A stretch of DNA of 64,000 bases. Source: Lysobacteraceae bacterium SCN 69-320 (GTDB lineage: Bacteria; Pseudomonadota; Gammaproteobacteria; Xanthomonadales; Rhodanobacteraceae). Positions 28,464 to 38,212 of this stretch are shown piece after piece (position 1 is the first letter of the stretch; each line of letters starts with the position of its first letter). Below the pieces are notes generated by a model that was given only the letters and a program-made list of their open reading frames with translations, was not told the DNA's origin and made no database searches. The stretch spans positions 1 to 64,000 of the forward strand of contig MEFP01000030.1 in the NCBI GenBank assembly GCA_001725155.1, in the 5' to 3' direction. The translations under genes and the position numbers were made by a program.

Positions 28464-29120
28464 GTGTCCCTGAATGTCGAAAGGGCCCGTTTCAACATGA
28501 TCGAGCAGCAGGTGCGTCCGTGGGACGTGCTCGATGCACGCGTGCTCGCGGTGCTCGGCGAAGTGCGGCGCGAAAACTACGTCGACGCGGCGCATCGTCA
28601 GCTGGCCTTTGCCGACCTCGAGCTGCCGCTGGCCCATGGCGAAAGCATGATGAAGCCGGTCGTCGAAGGACGCGTGCTGCAGGCGCTGGATCTGCGCGCC
28701 GGGGAAAGCGTGCTGGAAATCGGCACCGGTTCGGGTTTCCTGACCGCCTGCCTCGCGCACCTCGGCGGCGAGGTGCTCAGCATCGAGCAGCATGCGGACC
28801 TCGCCGCGACCGCACGCGAACGCCTGCAGCGCGACGGCATAACCAATGCAAAGGTCGACGTCGCCGAAGCCGTGCTCGCGTTCGAGCCGGGCCGCGAGTT
28901 CGACGCGGTCGTGCTGACCGGCGCCGTCTACGCCCTGCCCGAGCGCTTCAGGAGCTGGCTCAAGCCCGGCGGCCGCCTGTTCGCGGTGGTCGGCGAATCG
29001 CCGGTGCAGCAGGCCATTGTGTTTACGCGCGACGGCACCACTGTGCGCGAGACTTCTTTGTTCGAAACCGATCTCGCCTACCTGACGAACGCCGCTCCGC
29101 CCAAGCGGTTCAGTCTGTAA
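28464..29120 (+). CDS. pcm: Protein-L-isoaspartate O-methyltransferase-like protein
   Basis: 218 aa from a GTG with GGAG upstream. SAM-dependent methyltransferase of the PCMT family, repairing isoaspartyl residues. Seen: M-I-E-Q-Q-V-R-P-W near residue 12, the substrate-loop region M-M-K-P-V-V near 62, the SAM motif V-L-E-I-G-T-G-S-G-F-L-T-A near 82-94, and L-K-P-G-G-R-L-F-A-V-V-G in the C-terminal third. The usual P-x-x-x-x-T-I-S-x-P/Q loop is altered, so activity on isoaspartate may differ from E. coli Pcm. It sits 70 bp upstream of tolC, the order common in Xanthomonadales. Confidence 0.85.
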   Translation: MSLNVERARFNMIEQQVRPWDVLDARVLAVLGEVRRENYVDAAHRQLAFADLELPLAHGESMMKPVVEGRVLQALDLRAGESVLEIGTGSGFLTACLAHLGGEVLSIEQHADLAATARERLQRDGITNAKVDVAEAVLAFEPGREFDAVVLTGAVYALPERFRSWLKPGGRLFAVVGESPVQQAIVFTRDGTTVRETSLFETDLAYLTNAAPPKRFSL

Positions 29121-29190
29121 GTTCCCGGCCGAGCGAGTTCGCAACCCTTTTGAGCCTTAATCCAGGACGGCTCCCTTCCAGGAAGCGACA

Positions 29191-30585
29191 ATGACCAAGC
29201 GAAACCCGTTCAAGCTGCTGCCCCTGTCACTGGCCCTCGCGCTGGTGCCGGCGCTCGCCTCGGCCGACGATCTGATCCAGGTGTACGACCTCGCCCGTCA
29301 GAACGATCCGGTTCTGTCCGGTGCCGAGGCCCAGCGCCTCTCGGTCGGCGAAGGCGTCGACCAGGCCACCGCCGCGCTGCTGCCGCAGATCTCCGCCTCG
29401 CTGAGCTATTCCGACAGCAGCCGCGACCAGTACAGCGCCGGCGTGGACCGCAATCAGCAGGGCGCCCTCGTCCCGCTGGTCTACACCACTTCGAGCGACG
29501 GCCGCGGCACGGTGCTGACCGGCCAGTTGACCCAGTCCATCCTCGACTTCAGCAAGTGGACCGCGCGCAAGGCCGCCCGCGAGCTCGCCCGCCGCGGCGA
29601 CGCCCAGTACGTGCAGGCGGAACAGAATCTGTCCATCCGCGTCGCCACGGCCTATTTCGCCGTGCTGACCGCGGAAGACACGCTGACCTTCTCCGAAGCC
29701 GAAGAGAAGGCGCTGGGCCGCCAGCTCGATCAGGCGCAGCAGCGCTTCGAGGTCGGCCTGTCGGCGATCACCGACGTCAACGAAGCCAAGGCCCAGTACG
29801 ACTCCGCGCGCGCGTCCACGATCGACGCCCGCAACGCGCTGGACGACGCCCGTGAAGCCCTGCGCGAAATCACCTCGAAGGAACCCGGTGCGCTGGCCCG
29901 CCTGCGCACCGAGATCCCGATGCAGCCGCCGGCGCCGAACGACATGGAAGCCTGGGTCAACAAGGCGCTGGCCGAAAACCCGGGCCTGAAGGCGCAGGAA
30001 TATGCCGTCTCGGCCGCGCAGGCCAACATCAACACCGCGCGCTCGGGTCACCTGCCGACCATCTCCGGCTCCTACACCTACCAGCGTTCGCCGACCTGGG
30101 GCGACGGCAGCTCAAGCCTGAACCCGACCTTCGGCGACAGCCACAGCAACTCGCGCACGACCACGCGCGGATTCGGCCTGCAGCTCAACGTGCCGATCTT
30201 CAGCGGCGGCTACACCCAGTCGCGCGTGCGCCAGGCGGTCTACGACCGCGATGCGGCGCAGGACACGCTGGAACAGCAGAAGCGCGCGCTCGTGCGCAAC
30301 ACGCGCCTGAACTTCCGCGCCGTCGTAGCCGGCATCAGCGAGGTCGAGGCGCGCAAGCAGGCCGTGGTCTCGGCCAACAGCGCGCTGGAAGCGACCCAGG
30401 CCGGCTTCGAAGTCGGCACCCGCACCATCGTCGACGTGCTGCTGTCGCAGCGCCAGCTCTACCAGGCCCAGCGCGATCTGTCCCAGTCGCGCCACAGCTT
30501 CGTGCTGAACCAGCTGCTGCTGCGCCAGTCGGCCGGCAACGTCGGTCCGAACGATCTGAAGGAAGTCAACGCGCTGCTCGAATGA
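29191..30585 (+). CDS. tolC: Outer-membrane efflux channel TolC
   Basis: 464 aa. The signal peptide ends near A-L-A-S-A. The mature part opens D-L-I-Q-V-Y-D-L-A-R-Q-N-D-P, the TolC start, and contains the duplicated helix-strand repeats: N-L-S-I-R-V-A-T-A-Y-F, Q-Q-R-F-E-V-G-L-S-A-I-T-D-V in the first half; G-L-Q-L-N-V-P-I-F-S-G-G and G-F-E-V-G-T-R-T-I-V-D-V-L in the second. It forms the trimeric exit duct for tripartite pumps and type I secretion. It is probably the partner of the upstream RND system. AGGAAG precedes the ATG, and a T-tract terminator follows. Confidence 0.96.
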   Translation: MTKRNPFKLLPLSLALALVPALASADDLIQVYDLARQNDPVLSGAEAQRLSVGEGVDQATAALLPQISASLSYSDSSRDQYSAGVDRNQQGALVPLVYTTSSDGRGTVLTGQLTQSILDFSKWTARKAARELARRGDAQYVQAEQNLSIRVATAYFAVLTAEDTLTFSEAEEKALGRQLDQAQQRFEVGLSAITDVNEAKAQYDSARASTIDARNALDDAREALREITSKEPGALARLRTEIPMQPPAPNDMEAWVNKALAENPGLKAQEYAVSAAQANINTARSGHLPTISGSYTYQRSPTWGDGSSSLNPTFGDSHSNSRTTTRGFGLQLNVPIFSGGYTQSRVRQAVYDRDAAQDTLEQQKRALVRNTRLNFRAVVAGISEVEARKQAVVSANSALEATQAGFEVGTRTIVDVLLSQRQLYQAQRDLSQSRHSFVLNQLLLRQSAGNVGPNDLKEVNALLE

Positions 30586-30614
30586 GCTGCACCGTAGTAG
30601 TTCGGCAGCAGCGG

Positions 30615-30643
30615 AAAAAAGCGGGCATTGCCCGCTTTTTTCT
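30615..30643. terminator. Bidirectional intrinsic terminator between tolC and waaA
   Basis: AAAAAAGCGGGC-ATT-GCCCGCTTTTTT: a 6-bp GC stem extended by A/T pairs, giving T-tracts on both strands between two convergent genes. Confidence 0.92.
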
Positions 30644-30660
30644 TGTCCGCGATTGCGCGC

Positions 30661-31953
30661 TCAGCGCCAGACCGGCGGCGGATGCGCCGTGAGCACGGCC
30701 TCGATCGCCGCCATGTTGCGCGCGACCGCGCCGCGCTCGCGTTCGAACACGGCGCGGGCCTGCGCGCCCATGTGGCGCCGGCCGGCCTCGTCGGACAGCT
30801 GACGCACGATGGCCGCGCCGAGCGCATCGGCGTCGGCGATCTGCACTGCGCCGCCCTCGTCGACGAGGCTGGCCGTGATGGCTTCGAAATTGAATGTGTT
30901 CGGCCCGACCACGACCGGCACCGACAGCGCCGCCGGCTCCAGCACGTTGTGACCGCCGATCGGAACGAGACTGCCGCCGACGAAGGCCACGTCCGAGGCC
31001 GCGTAGTAGCGCAGCAGTTCGCCGAGGGTGTCGATGACGAAGCACTGGCTGACCGTGCCGGCGTGCTCGTCCTCACTGCGCGTGCGCGTGCTGAAGCCGA
31101 GGTTGCGGCAGGCCAGCGCAACCGGGCGGAAACGCTCCGGATGGCGCGGCGCGATCAGCAGCAGCGCATCGGGAAAGCGCCGCAGTACCGCCGCATGCGC
31201 CTTGAGCACGGCCAGCTCCTCGCCCTCGTGGGTGCTGGCGGCAATCCATACCGGCCGGTGCGGTCCCCAGCGCGCGCGCAGCGAGCGGCCGACTTCGGCC
31301 AGTTCGTCGGGCACGGCCATGTCGAACTTGATGTTGCCGAGCACCGCCAGGCGCTGCGGGTCCGCGCCGAGTTCCAGCAGGCGCTGGGCGTCGCCGACCG
31401 ACTGCGCCGCGACGTAGCAGGCCGAACGTATCGCGACCCGCGCCAGCGGCCGCACCGGACCGTAGCCGCGCAGGCTCTTCTGCGACAGGCGCGCGTTGGC
31501 CACAACCAGCGGAATGCGCCGGCGCGCGCATTCGTGGAACAGGTTGGGCCAGATCTCGGTTTCCATGATGACGCCGAGCCGCGGACGCACGCGCTCCAGA
31601 AAGCGCGCGACCGACGCCGGCAGGTCGTAGGGCAGGTAGACGTGGAACACACGCTCGCCGAACAGCTTCTGCACGCGCTCCGAGCCGGTCGGAGTGATCG
31701 TCGTGATGACGAACGGCAGGTCGGCGTGCTCACGCATCAACGCTTCGATCAGCGGCACGGCGGCGTTGACCTCGCCGACCGACACGGCGTGGATCCAGAT
31801 GCTCTCGCGGTAGCCCGGCGCCGGAAAGAAGCCGAAGCGCTCGCGCCAGCGCCCGAGATAGCTGCGGTAGTGCAGGCCGCGCCGCGCGAGCCGGAACAGG
31901 ATCACGGGCGTCAGCAGGTACATCACGAACGTGTAGAGGGAGCGCGGGAACAC
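30661..31953 (-). CDS. waaA: 3-deoxy-D-manno-octulosonic acid (Kdo) transferase
   Basis: 430 aa from GTG 31953. It transfers Kdo from CMP-Kdo to lipid IVA at the inner-membrane face. The N-terminal membrane segment is followed by I-W-I-H-A-V-S-V-G-E-V-N-A-A with the catalytic Glu near residue 62. Next come T-T-I-T-P-T-G-S-E, M-E-T-E-I-W-P-N-L, and the C-terminal GT-B donor site F-V-G-G-S-L-V-P-I-G-G-H-N-V-L-E-P-A. Length and order match E. coli WaaA. It is divergent from the LpxL-type acyltransferase gene, 80 bp apart. Confidence 0.96.
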   Translation of the reverse strand: MFPRSLYTFVMYLLTPVILFRLARRGLHYRSYLGRWRERFGFFPAPGYRESIWIHAVSVGEVNAAVPLIEALMREHADLPFVITTITPTGSERVQKLFGERVFHVYLPYDLPASVARFLERVRPRLGVIMETEIWPNLFHECARRRIPLVVANARLSQKSLRGYGPVRPLARVAIRSACYVAAQSVGDAQRLLELGADPQRLAVLGNIKFDMAVPDELAEVGRSLRARWGPHRPVWIAASTHEGEELAVLKAHAAVLRRFPDALLLIAPRHPERFRPVALACRNLGFSTRTRSEDEHAGTVSQCFVIDTLGELLRYYAASDVAFVGGSLVPIGGHNVLEPAALSVPVVVGPNTFNFEAITASLVDEGGAVQIADADALGAAIVRQLSDEAGRRHMGAQARAVFERERGAVARNMAAIEAVLTAHPPPVWR

Positions 31954-32033
31954 GTAGCCGTATCGTGGCGGGGGCGGCGCAGTATAGCGGCCGGAACCCG
32001 CAAGCCCGGCGCGTTGCGGCTACACTGCGCGCA

Positions 32034-32957
32034 ATGTCCGACCCGTCTTCCGCGCCCACGGCGCCGTCCCTGTCCTCACCGCGCTATTGGCCGTCGCGCC
32101 TGGGCCTGGCCCTGGTGCGCAGCGTCGCGCGGCTGCCGCTGCCGTGGCTGCGCCGGCTCGGCGGCCTGCTCGGCTGGGCCGCCGGCGGCCTGCTCGTGGT
32201 GCGCCGGCACGTCGCCGCGCGCAATCTCGCGCTGTGCTTCCCGGAGCTCGACGATGCCGGCCGCCGGCGTCTGCTGGCCGACAACCTGCGCGACAGCGGC
32301 CGCATGCTGGTCGAGTTCGCCCTGGCCTGGTTCGGCAGCGACGAGAAGATCGCGGCGATTCCATGCCGCATCGACGGGCTGGAGCACCTGCAGGCGGCGC
32401 GCGAGCAGGGCCGCGGGGTGCTGCTGGTCGGCGGGCATTTTTCCCATCTGGAATTGTGCGCACGGCTCGTCTCCCGGCGCATACGCATCGCCGGCATGTA
32501 CCGCGTGATGGACGATCCGGTGTTCGAGCAGGCCGTGCTGGCCGCGCGCCTGCACTACGCCGACGCCATGTTCACCAAGGACGAGCTGCGTGCGACCGTG
32601 CGCCATCTCAAGCGCGGCGGCACGGTCTGGTACGCGCCCGACCAGGACATGCGCGGCAAGGACTCGGTGTTCGTGCCGTTCTTCGGCCAGCCCGCCTCGA
32701 CGATCACCGCCACCCACCATCTGGCGCGACTGTCCGGCGCGCTGGTGCTGCCGTTCTTCCACCGGCGCGAGACCGACGGCAGCTACAGCCTGCGCCTGGA
32801 AGCGCCGCTGGCGGATTTTCCGAGCGCCGACGTCGTCGCCGACACGGCCGCCGTGAACCGCGCGATCGAAGCCATGGTGCGCGAGGCGCCGGCGCAATAT
32901 CTATGGCTGCACAAGCGTTTCAAGACCCGCCCCGCCGGCGCGCCGCCCGTCTACTGA
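32034..32957 (+). CDS. lpxL: Lipid A late acyltransferase (LpxL/HtrB family)
   Basis: 307 aa. It adds a secondary acyl chain to Kdo2-lipid IVA or a precursor. An N-terminal hydrophobic anchor (about 38-58) precedes the catalytic G-G-H-F-S-H-L-E motif (HxxxxE class, about 142-149). The downstream blocks are Y-A-P-D-Q-D (about 203-208), F-V-P-F-F-G and W-L-H-K-R-F near the end. ATG 32034 is preferred: the upstream open frame lacks homology. LpxL rather than LpxM is a guess from the overall pattern. The neighbourhood is all LPS synthesis. Confidence 0.92.
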   Translation: MSDPSSAPTAPSLSSPRYWPSRLGLALVRSVARLPLPWLRRLGGLLGWAAGGLLVVRRHVAARNLALCFPELDDAGRRRLLADNLRDSGRMLVEFALAWFGSDEKIAAIPCRIDGLEHLQAAREQGRGVLLVGGHFSHLELCARLVSRRIRIAGMYRVMDDPVFEQAVLAARLHYADAMFTKDELRATVRHLKRGGTVWYAPDQDMRGKDSVFVPFFGQPASTITATHHLARLSGALVLPFFHRRETDGSYSLRLEAPLADFPSADVVADTAAVNRAIEAMVREAPAQYLWLHKRFKTRPAGAPPVY

Positions 32958-33056
32958 TCCGCGCGGTATCGGCCGGCGATACCCGCGCACGAGAACGCGA
33001 CGACGGCCCAGCCGGCCGCTAGAGTGTGAACGTCGCATTCATGGAGGGAATACGAG

Positions 33057-36038
33057 ATGCCCTGGCTATTGGGCCTCATCGGCCTGTTCGTCGGTACGTT
33101 TCTCGGCGGGACCTTGTTCCAGGACGGCCTCGGCACCGGCGCGGTGTTCGGCACCCTGGTCGGCGTGCTGTTCGGCCGCCTGAGCACCCTGCAGGGCCGC
33201 CTGCTGCAGGTGGAGCGGGAACTGGAAACCCTGCAGCTCACCCTGACCGTGCGCGACCGCTTCGCGCCGGAAGAACCGGCGCCGCGCCGCACGGCGGCCG
33301 CGCCGCCGCCGGTTCCGCCGGCCGCCGCGCCGGCTTCCGCGGCCACCCGCAGCGCCGCGCCTCAGGTCCACGAACCCATGCAACCGGTCACTCATTCCGA
33401 GCCCGGCGGCGAACTGCCGCCGCTGGAATTCGATCTCAGCGACATCGCCATTCCGCCGGCGCCGCCGCCGAAACCGCCGGCCGCCGATACGCCGCCGCGG
33501 CCGCAACGCGCCGTATTCGAAATCGGTGACGGGCCCGGGCCAGCCCGTCCGTCCGCGCAGACTGCCCGGAGCGCCCAAGCCGCGCAGCCCGCTCCGCGCG
33601 CCGCCAGTGCCGCCGCCGGCCGCGTGCCGCCGCGCCGCGCGCAAGGCGAAACCGTGCTGCCGGTGCGTCCGCCGCCGGGCGACGCCTCCGATCCGGTCGC
33701 GCGCGCGCTCGGCGCGATCAAGCGCTGGTTCACCGAGGGCAACATCCCGGTGAAGATCGGCGTGCTGATCCTGTTCCTCGGCGTCGGCGCGCTGATGAAG
33801 TACTCGATCGACCAGGGCTGGCTCTACGTCCCGGTCGAGCTGCGCCTGGCCGGCATCGCCGCGGCCGCACTGGCCGGACTCGTATTCGGCTGGATCAAGC
33901 GCGAAAGCCATCGCGCGTTCGCGCTGTCGCTGCAGGGCGGCGCGATCGGCGTCCTGCTGCTGGTCGTGTTCGGCAGCTACAAGATGTTTCACCTGCTGCC
34001 GCCGGGCCTGGCCTTCCTGCTGCTCGTACTCATCGTCGGCGCAGCCGGCGTCATGGCAGTGGCGCAGGACGCGCTCGCGCTGGCCCTGCTCGCGATCGTC
34101 GGCGGCTTCCTCGCGCCGGTGCTGACCGCAACCGACAGCGGCAACCACGTCGCCCTGTTCACCTACTACGCCGTGCTCAATGCGGCGATCTTCGCGATCG
34201 CTTGGTTCAAGCCCTGGCGCGCGCTGAATCTGCTCGGCTTCGCATTCACGTTCGGCATCGGCACGATCTGGGGCTTCCTCAAGTACCGCCCCGAGCTGTT
34301 CGCCTCGACCGAACCGTTCCTGATCCTGTTCTACGCGTTCTACCTCGCGATGCCGCTGCTCTATGCGCTGCGCCAGCCGGAAGACCGGCGCGGCTTCGTC
34401 GACGGCAGCCTGGTGTTCGGCACGCCGTTGCTCGCGTTCCCGCTGCAGGCCGCGCTGCTCAACGGTGATACCAAACAGCTCGCGCTGTCGGCGCTCGTGC
34501 TCGCACTGGTCCATGTCGGCGTCGCCTGGTTCGCGTTCCGCCGCCTGGCCATGACCCTGCTCGGCCAGTCGCACGCGCTGCTCGGCCTGGGCTTCGCGAC
34601 CCTGGCAGTGCCGCTGGCGCTGTCGGCGCGCGCGACGGCCTGCGCCTGGGCCGTCGAAGGCGCCGCGCTGGTCTGGCTGGGCCTGCGCCAGCAGCGCCGC
34701 CTGCCGCGCGTCATCGGCTATCTGCTGCAGCTCGCCGCCGGCCTGTCCATGCTCGTCTCGCTCGTCGACCACAGTCTGGTCGGCGGCAGCGCCGAAGTGC
34801 TCGGCCACGCGCCGATCGCCGTGCTCAACGGCGACTTCCTCGCGCTGCTGCTGGTCAGCGCCGCGGGCTTCCTGAGCAGCGGCCTGCTGCGCCGCACGAG
34901 CGAGTCGGCGATGGCACCGCTGCTGCTGATCTGGGCGCTGGGCTGGTGGCTGATCCTCGGCATCAACGAGATCAACCGCTTCGCGCCCGCCGACCTGGCG
35001 GTCTACTGGCAGCTCGGTTTCGCCGCACTGACCGCGCTGCTGTCCGGCGAGGCGGCCCGCCGCCTGGACTGGAGCGAGCTGCGCTGGCCGGCCCTGCTCG
35101 CACTGTTCCTCGCCCCGGTATTCATCATCGGCACACGTGCGAGCAACGCCGCCGGTCCGCTGGCCGGCTTCGGCCTGGCTGCCTGGACGGTCTGGTTCGC
35201 CGCCAGCCTGCGCAGCCAGCGCAATCTCGAACAGACGCAGGCGCCGGCGCTGCCGGCGGCCTACGCCGTGCATGTGTTCACCTGGGCGGGGCTGTTCGCA
35301 GTCCAGCTCGTCGAACTCGCACGCAGCCGCTGGGAGCTCGGTCTGATCTGGCAGGTATTGCTCGGCCTGGCGCCGATCGCACTCGCCTTCGCCGGCACCC
35401 TCGGCCGCTGGCGCGCACTGCGCTTCCCGCTCGATACGGACGCCGAAGCCGCACGGCCGGCGCTGCTCGGCGTGTTGTCGATGCTGCTCGGCATCGCCTG
35501 GGTGCTCGGCCTGGTCGCCGAGGGCGATCCGACGCCGCTGGGCTATCTGCCGGTACTCAATCCGCTGGAAATCGCCCAGATCGGTTTCGTGCTCGCGCTG
35601 CTGTACTGGTTCCGCCTGGCCGGCCGCGAAGGCAATGCGCTGATCGACGCGCAGAGCCGCGCCCAGGCGCTGGCCGTCATCGGCTTCGCACTGCTGACCA
35701 GCATCACCCTGCGCGGCGTGCATTTCCTCGGCGGCGTGCCCTGGGACAGCATGGACATGATGCGCTCGGCGCTGGCCCAGGCCTGCCTGTCGGTGGTCTG
35801 GTGTCTGGCTGGCCTCGCCGCGATGCTGACCGGCGCTCGCCGCCGCTCGCGTCCGATCTGGATCGGCGGTGCCTGTCTGGTCGGCCTGGTCATCGTCAAG
35901 CTGGTCCTCGTCGACCGCACCCACCTCAAGGACATCTACGCGATCTTCGGTGTACTCGCGGTCGGCGGCCTGCTGATGATCGTCGGCTGGTTCGCGCCGA
36001 ATCCGCCGAAACAGATCGAGGGAGAAGCGCAGTCATGA
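33057..36038 (+). CDS. DUF2339 multi-spanning membrane protein
   Basis: 993 aa. Two N-terminal helices with G-x-x-x-G repeats (1-40) are followed by a short coiled coil (about 44-65), a long Pro/Ala-rich linker (about 75-215), and then some 25 membrane helices. The block W-F-T-E-G-N-I-P-V-K-I-G-V-L-I-L-F-L-G at the start of the helical part is the DUF2339 signature. Giant proteins of this family are found in many Gram-negatives, and their role is unknown. Its TGA overlaps the next start as ATGA, coupling it to the DUF3999 gene, a pairing seen repeatedly for these families. Confidence 0.92.
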   Translation: MPWLLGLIGLFVGTFLGGTLFQDGLGTGAVFGTLVGVLFGRLSTLQGRLLQVERELETLQLTLTVRDRFAPEEPAPRRTAAAPPPVPPAAAPASAATRSAAPQVHEPMQPVTHSEPGGELPPLEFDLSDIAIPPAPPPKPPAADTPPRPQRAVFEIGDGPGPARPSAQTARSAQAAQPAPRAASAAAGRVPPRRAQGETVLPVRPPPGDASDPVARALGAIKRWFTEGNIPVKIGVLILFLGVGALMKYSIDQGWLYVPVELRLAGIAAAALAGLVFGWIKRESHRAFALSLQGGAIGVLLLVVFGSYKMFHLLPPGLAFLLLVLIVGAAGVMAVAQDALALALLAIVGGFLAPVLTATDSGNHVALFTYYAVLNAAIFAIAWFKPWRALNLLGFAFTFGIGTIWGFLKYRPELFASTEPFLILFYAFYLAMPLLYALRQPEDRRGFVDGSLVFGTPLLAFPLQAALLNGDTKQLALSALVLALVHVGVAWFAFRRLAMTLLGQSHALLGLGFATLAVPLALSARATACAWAVEGAALVWLGLRQQRRLPRVIGYLLQLAAGLSMLVSLVDHSLVGGSAEVLGHAPIAVLNGDFLALLLVSAAGFLSSGLLRRTSESAMAPLLLIWALGWWLILGINEINRFAPADLAVYWQLGFAALTALLSGEAARRLDWSELRWPALLALFLAPVFIIGTRASNAAGPLAGFGLAAWTVWFAASLRSQRNLEQTQAPALPAAYAVHVFTWAGLFAVQLVELARSRWELGLIWQVLLGLAPIALAFAGTLGRWRALRFPLDTDAEAARPALLGVLSMLLGIAWVLGLVAEGDPTPLGYLPVLNPLEIAQIGFVLALLYWFRLAGREGNALIDAQSRAQALAVIGFALLTSITLRGVHFLGGVPWDSMDMMRSALAQACLSVVWCLAGLAAMLTGARRRSRPIWIGGACLVGLVIVKLVLVDRTHLKDIYAIFGVLAVGGLLMIVGWFAPNPPKQIEGEAQS

Positions 36039-37411
36039 GAACCGCGGCTGCCGTGCTGCTGTTCGCGCTGGCCGGCGCCGCCGCGGCCGGCCAGCGCGGC
36101 GACTATGCGCAGGAATGGCCGCTGCGCCTCGCGCGCGAGGACGGCGGCGCATTCCGCGTCGTGCTCAGCGAGGCGATCTACCGCGCGGCGCACGATCCGG
36201 CGCTGGCCGACATCGAAGTGTTCAACGCCGCCGGCGAATCGCTGCCGGCCACCCTGCTCGGCCCCGAAGGCGCCAGCGCGCAGGAATGGCCGCGGCAGAC
36301 GCTGGACGTACCCTGGTTCCTGCTGCCGCCGGCAGCGGCGCCTGACACGGCCGACTGGAACCTGCGCGCCGAGCGCGACGCCGCCGGGCGCGTGCTGCGC
36401 ATCGACGCGAGCATGAACGGCGACGCCGCAGCGGCGGCAGCGCCGCGCGAGCTGCTGCTCGACCTCAGCCAGATCCGCGCGCCGCTGGCCGCGCTGCGCC
36501 TGGACTGGGCCGACGACGCGGCCGCGTTCCAGACCGCCGTAACCCTCTCGGCCAGCGACGACCTGCAGCACTGGCAGCGCATCGGCGACGGCCTGCTAGC
36601 CGACCTGCGCAACGGCGCGGAACGCCTGCGCCGCGACCGCATCGAGCTCGGCAGCGCGCGTGCGTTCCGCTACCTGCGCATCGCCGCGAACACCGCGCCA
36701 CTGCCGCCGCTGCGTGCAGTGCGCGCCGAGGCAGCCCCGCCGCCGCCGGAACCGGAATGGCGCTGGCTCAGCGTGACCGGCGAAGCCGTGCGCGAGGGCG
36801 AACAGACGTATTACCGCTATCGGCTGCCGGCACGCATTCCGGTGCGCCAGCTCGACGTGCGCGCCGAAGCCGGCAACAGTCTGGCCACCTGGACCGTCGC
36901 GAGCCGCGAGCAGGACAAGGGACAGTGGATCACCCGCGCCGGCCCGTGGACCGGCTACCGCGTCGCCTCGGGCGACAGTGTGGAAAGTTCCACGCCGCAG
37001 CAGCTCAGCGCACCGGTGCGCGACCGCGACTGGCGGATCAGCGCGACGCCGGAGCCGAACGTGCCGCCGAGCCTCGTGCTCGGCTATCGCCCGGAAGTGC
37101 TGGTATTCCTGGCGCAGGGCGAAGGCCCGTACACGATCGCCGCCGGCAGCGCGAGCGCACGCCGCCGCGACGCGCCGGTCGCCACCCTGCTGGATGCACT
37201 GCGCCAGCGCCACGGCGCCGACTGGAAGCCCTACCCGGCCGTGCCCGAAACCGGCCGCCCCCTGGCCGGCGACGCCGCCCTCGTCGCGAAACCGCCGCCG
37301 CCCAAGCCGCAGGACTGGCGCGGAATCGCGCTGTGGATCGTGCTCGTCGGCGGCAGCCTGCTCATCGTGGCGATGGCGCTGAGCCTGTTGCGCAAGAGGC
37401 CCGGCCCGTAA
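36035..37411 (+). CDS. DUF3999 protein, exported with a C-terminal membrane helix
   Basis: 458 aa. A signal peptide (R-T-A-A-A-V-L-L-F-A-L-A-G-A-A-A-A) leads into a large periplasmic beta-rich region containing Y-A-Q-E-W-P-L and R-A-F-R-Y-L-R-I, which resembles a discoidin-like strand set. One C-terminal helix (about 432-452, W-I-V-L-V-G-G-S-L-L-I-V) ends in R-K-R-P-G-P. The start overlaps the DUF2339 stop, so the two products are probably partners in one envelope complex of unknown purpose. Confidence 0.9.
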   Translation: MRTAAAVLLFALAGAAAAGQRGDYAQEWPLRLAREDGGAFRVVLSEAIYRAAHDPALADIEVFNAAGESLPATLLGPEGASAQEWPRQTLDVPWFLLPPAAAPDTADWNLRAERDAAGRVLRIDASMNGDAAAAAAPRELLLDLSQIRAPLAALRLDWADDAAAFQTAVTLSASDDLQHWQRIGDGLLADLRNGAERLRRDRIELGSARAFRYLRIAANTAPLPPLRAVRAEAAPPPPEPEWRWLSVTGEAVREGEQTYYRYRLPARIPVRQLDVRAEAGNSLATWTVASREQDKGQWITRAGPWTGYRVASGDSVESSTPQQLSAPVRDRDWRISATPEPNVPPSLVLGYRPEVLVFLAQGEGPYTIAAGSASARRRDAPVATLLDALRQRHGADWKPYPAVPETGRPLAGDAALVAKPPPPKPQDWRGIALWIVLVGGSLLIVAMALSLLRKRPGP

Positions 37412-37444
37412 TCGGTTGCGGTGCGCCTGCCGGCGCAGCGCAAC

Positions 37445-38212
37445 CTAGGCATCGTCGCGCGGCGACCCGGGGCGACGCTGCACTTCATAGGCCTTCGCGT
37501 GCTTCAGGAACACGTAGTAGGCCGCGCTCACGGCGTTGATGAAACCGGCCCAGCCGTCGAGGAACCAGCGCTTGCCGAGGTACTGGCGCAGGAAGAAAAC
37601 GCCCGGATAGAGCACCAGCCGTACGAACAGGAAATGCCGGCGGCTGCGCTTGTGGTCGGCCAGCCCCGAGGAGTAAGCGTTGATCTTGGCGACCTTGGTC
37701 GCGATGTCGGGCTCGCCGTGGTGGATGAATTCGGCGCCGCGCAAGGTCGTCACCGGTTCGCGCGTTTCCGGCGCCGCATGTACGGGCACCGCGTTCATGC
37801 GCACGCGCGTGCGGTCGAACAGGCGCAGATGCGTGTTCAGCCGCACGCCGGCGTGATTGAAGGTCCAGAACACCTGCTCGCGCCGCGGCAGGCGGAAGCC
37901 GGCGACGGCAGGCGCCTGCAGTGCGGTCTCGATCACGTCACGCGCGCCGGCAGCCAGTGCCTCGTCGGCGTCGAGCAGCAGCACCCAGCGGTGCGCCGCC
38001 TTGTCGATCGCGCTCTGCTTCTGCGCCGCATAGCCCTTGAACGGTTCGTGGAACAGGCGCGCGCCACGCGCCGCGGCGATCTCCACGGTCGCGTCGCTGG
38101 AACCCGAATCGAGCACGACGATGTCCTCGGCCCAGGCCACGCTGTCGAGACAGCGAGCGAGGGTCGCGGCGTTGTTGAAGGTGGTGACGACGAGGCTCAG
38201 CGGCTCACGCAT
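37445..38212 (-). CDS. Family 2 glycosyltransferase (LPS core type, WaaE-like)
   Basis: 255 aa. GT-A fold: L-S-L-V-V-T-T-F-N-N at the N-terminus, I-V-V-L-D-S-G-S-S-D-A-T near 34-45, G-Y-A-A-Q-K-Q-S-A, and the D-A-D-E-A metal site near 84-88. The C-terminal part has R-L-V-L-Y-P-G-V-F-F-L-R-Q-Y, as in WaaE/KdtX-like beta-glucosyltransferases that extend the LPS inner core. The start at 38212 overlaps the O-antigen ligase stop by 8 nt, indicating coupled translation. Confidence 0.9.
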   Translation of the reverse strand: MREPLSLVVTTFNNAATLARCLDSVAWAEDIVVLDSGSSDATVEIAAARGARLFHEPFKGYAAQKQSAIDKAAHRWVLLLDADEALAAGARDVIETALQAPAVAGFRLPRREQVFWTFNHAGVRLNTHLRLFDRTRVRMNAVPVHAAPETREPVTTLRGAEFIHHGEPDIATKVAKINAYSSGLADHKRSRRHFLFVRLVLYPGVFFLRQYLGKRWFLDGWAGFINAVSAAYYVFLKHAKAYEVQRRPGSPRDDA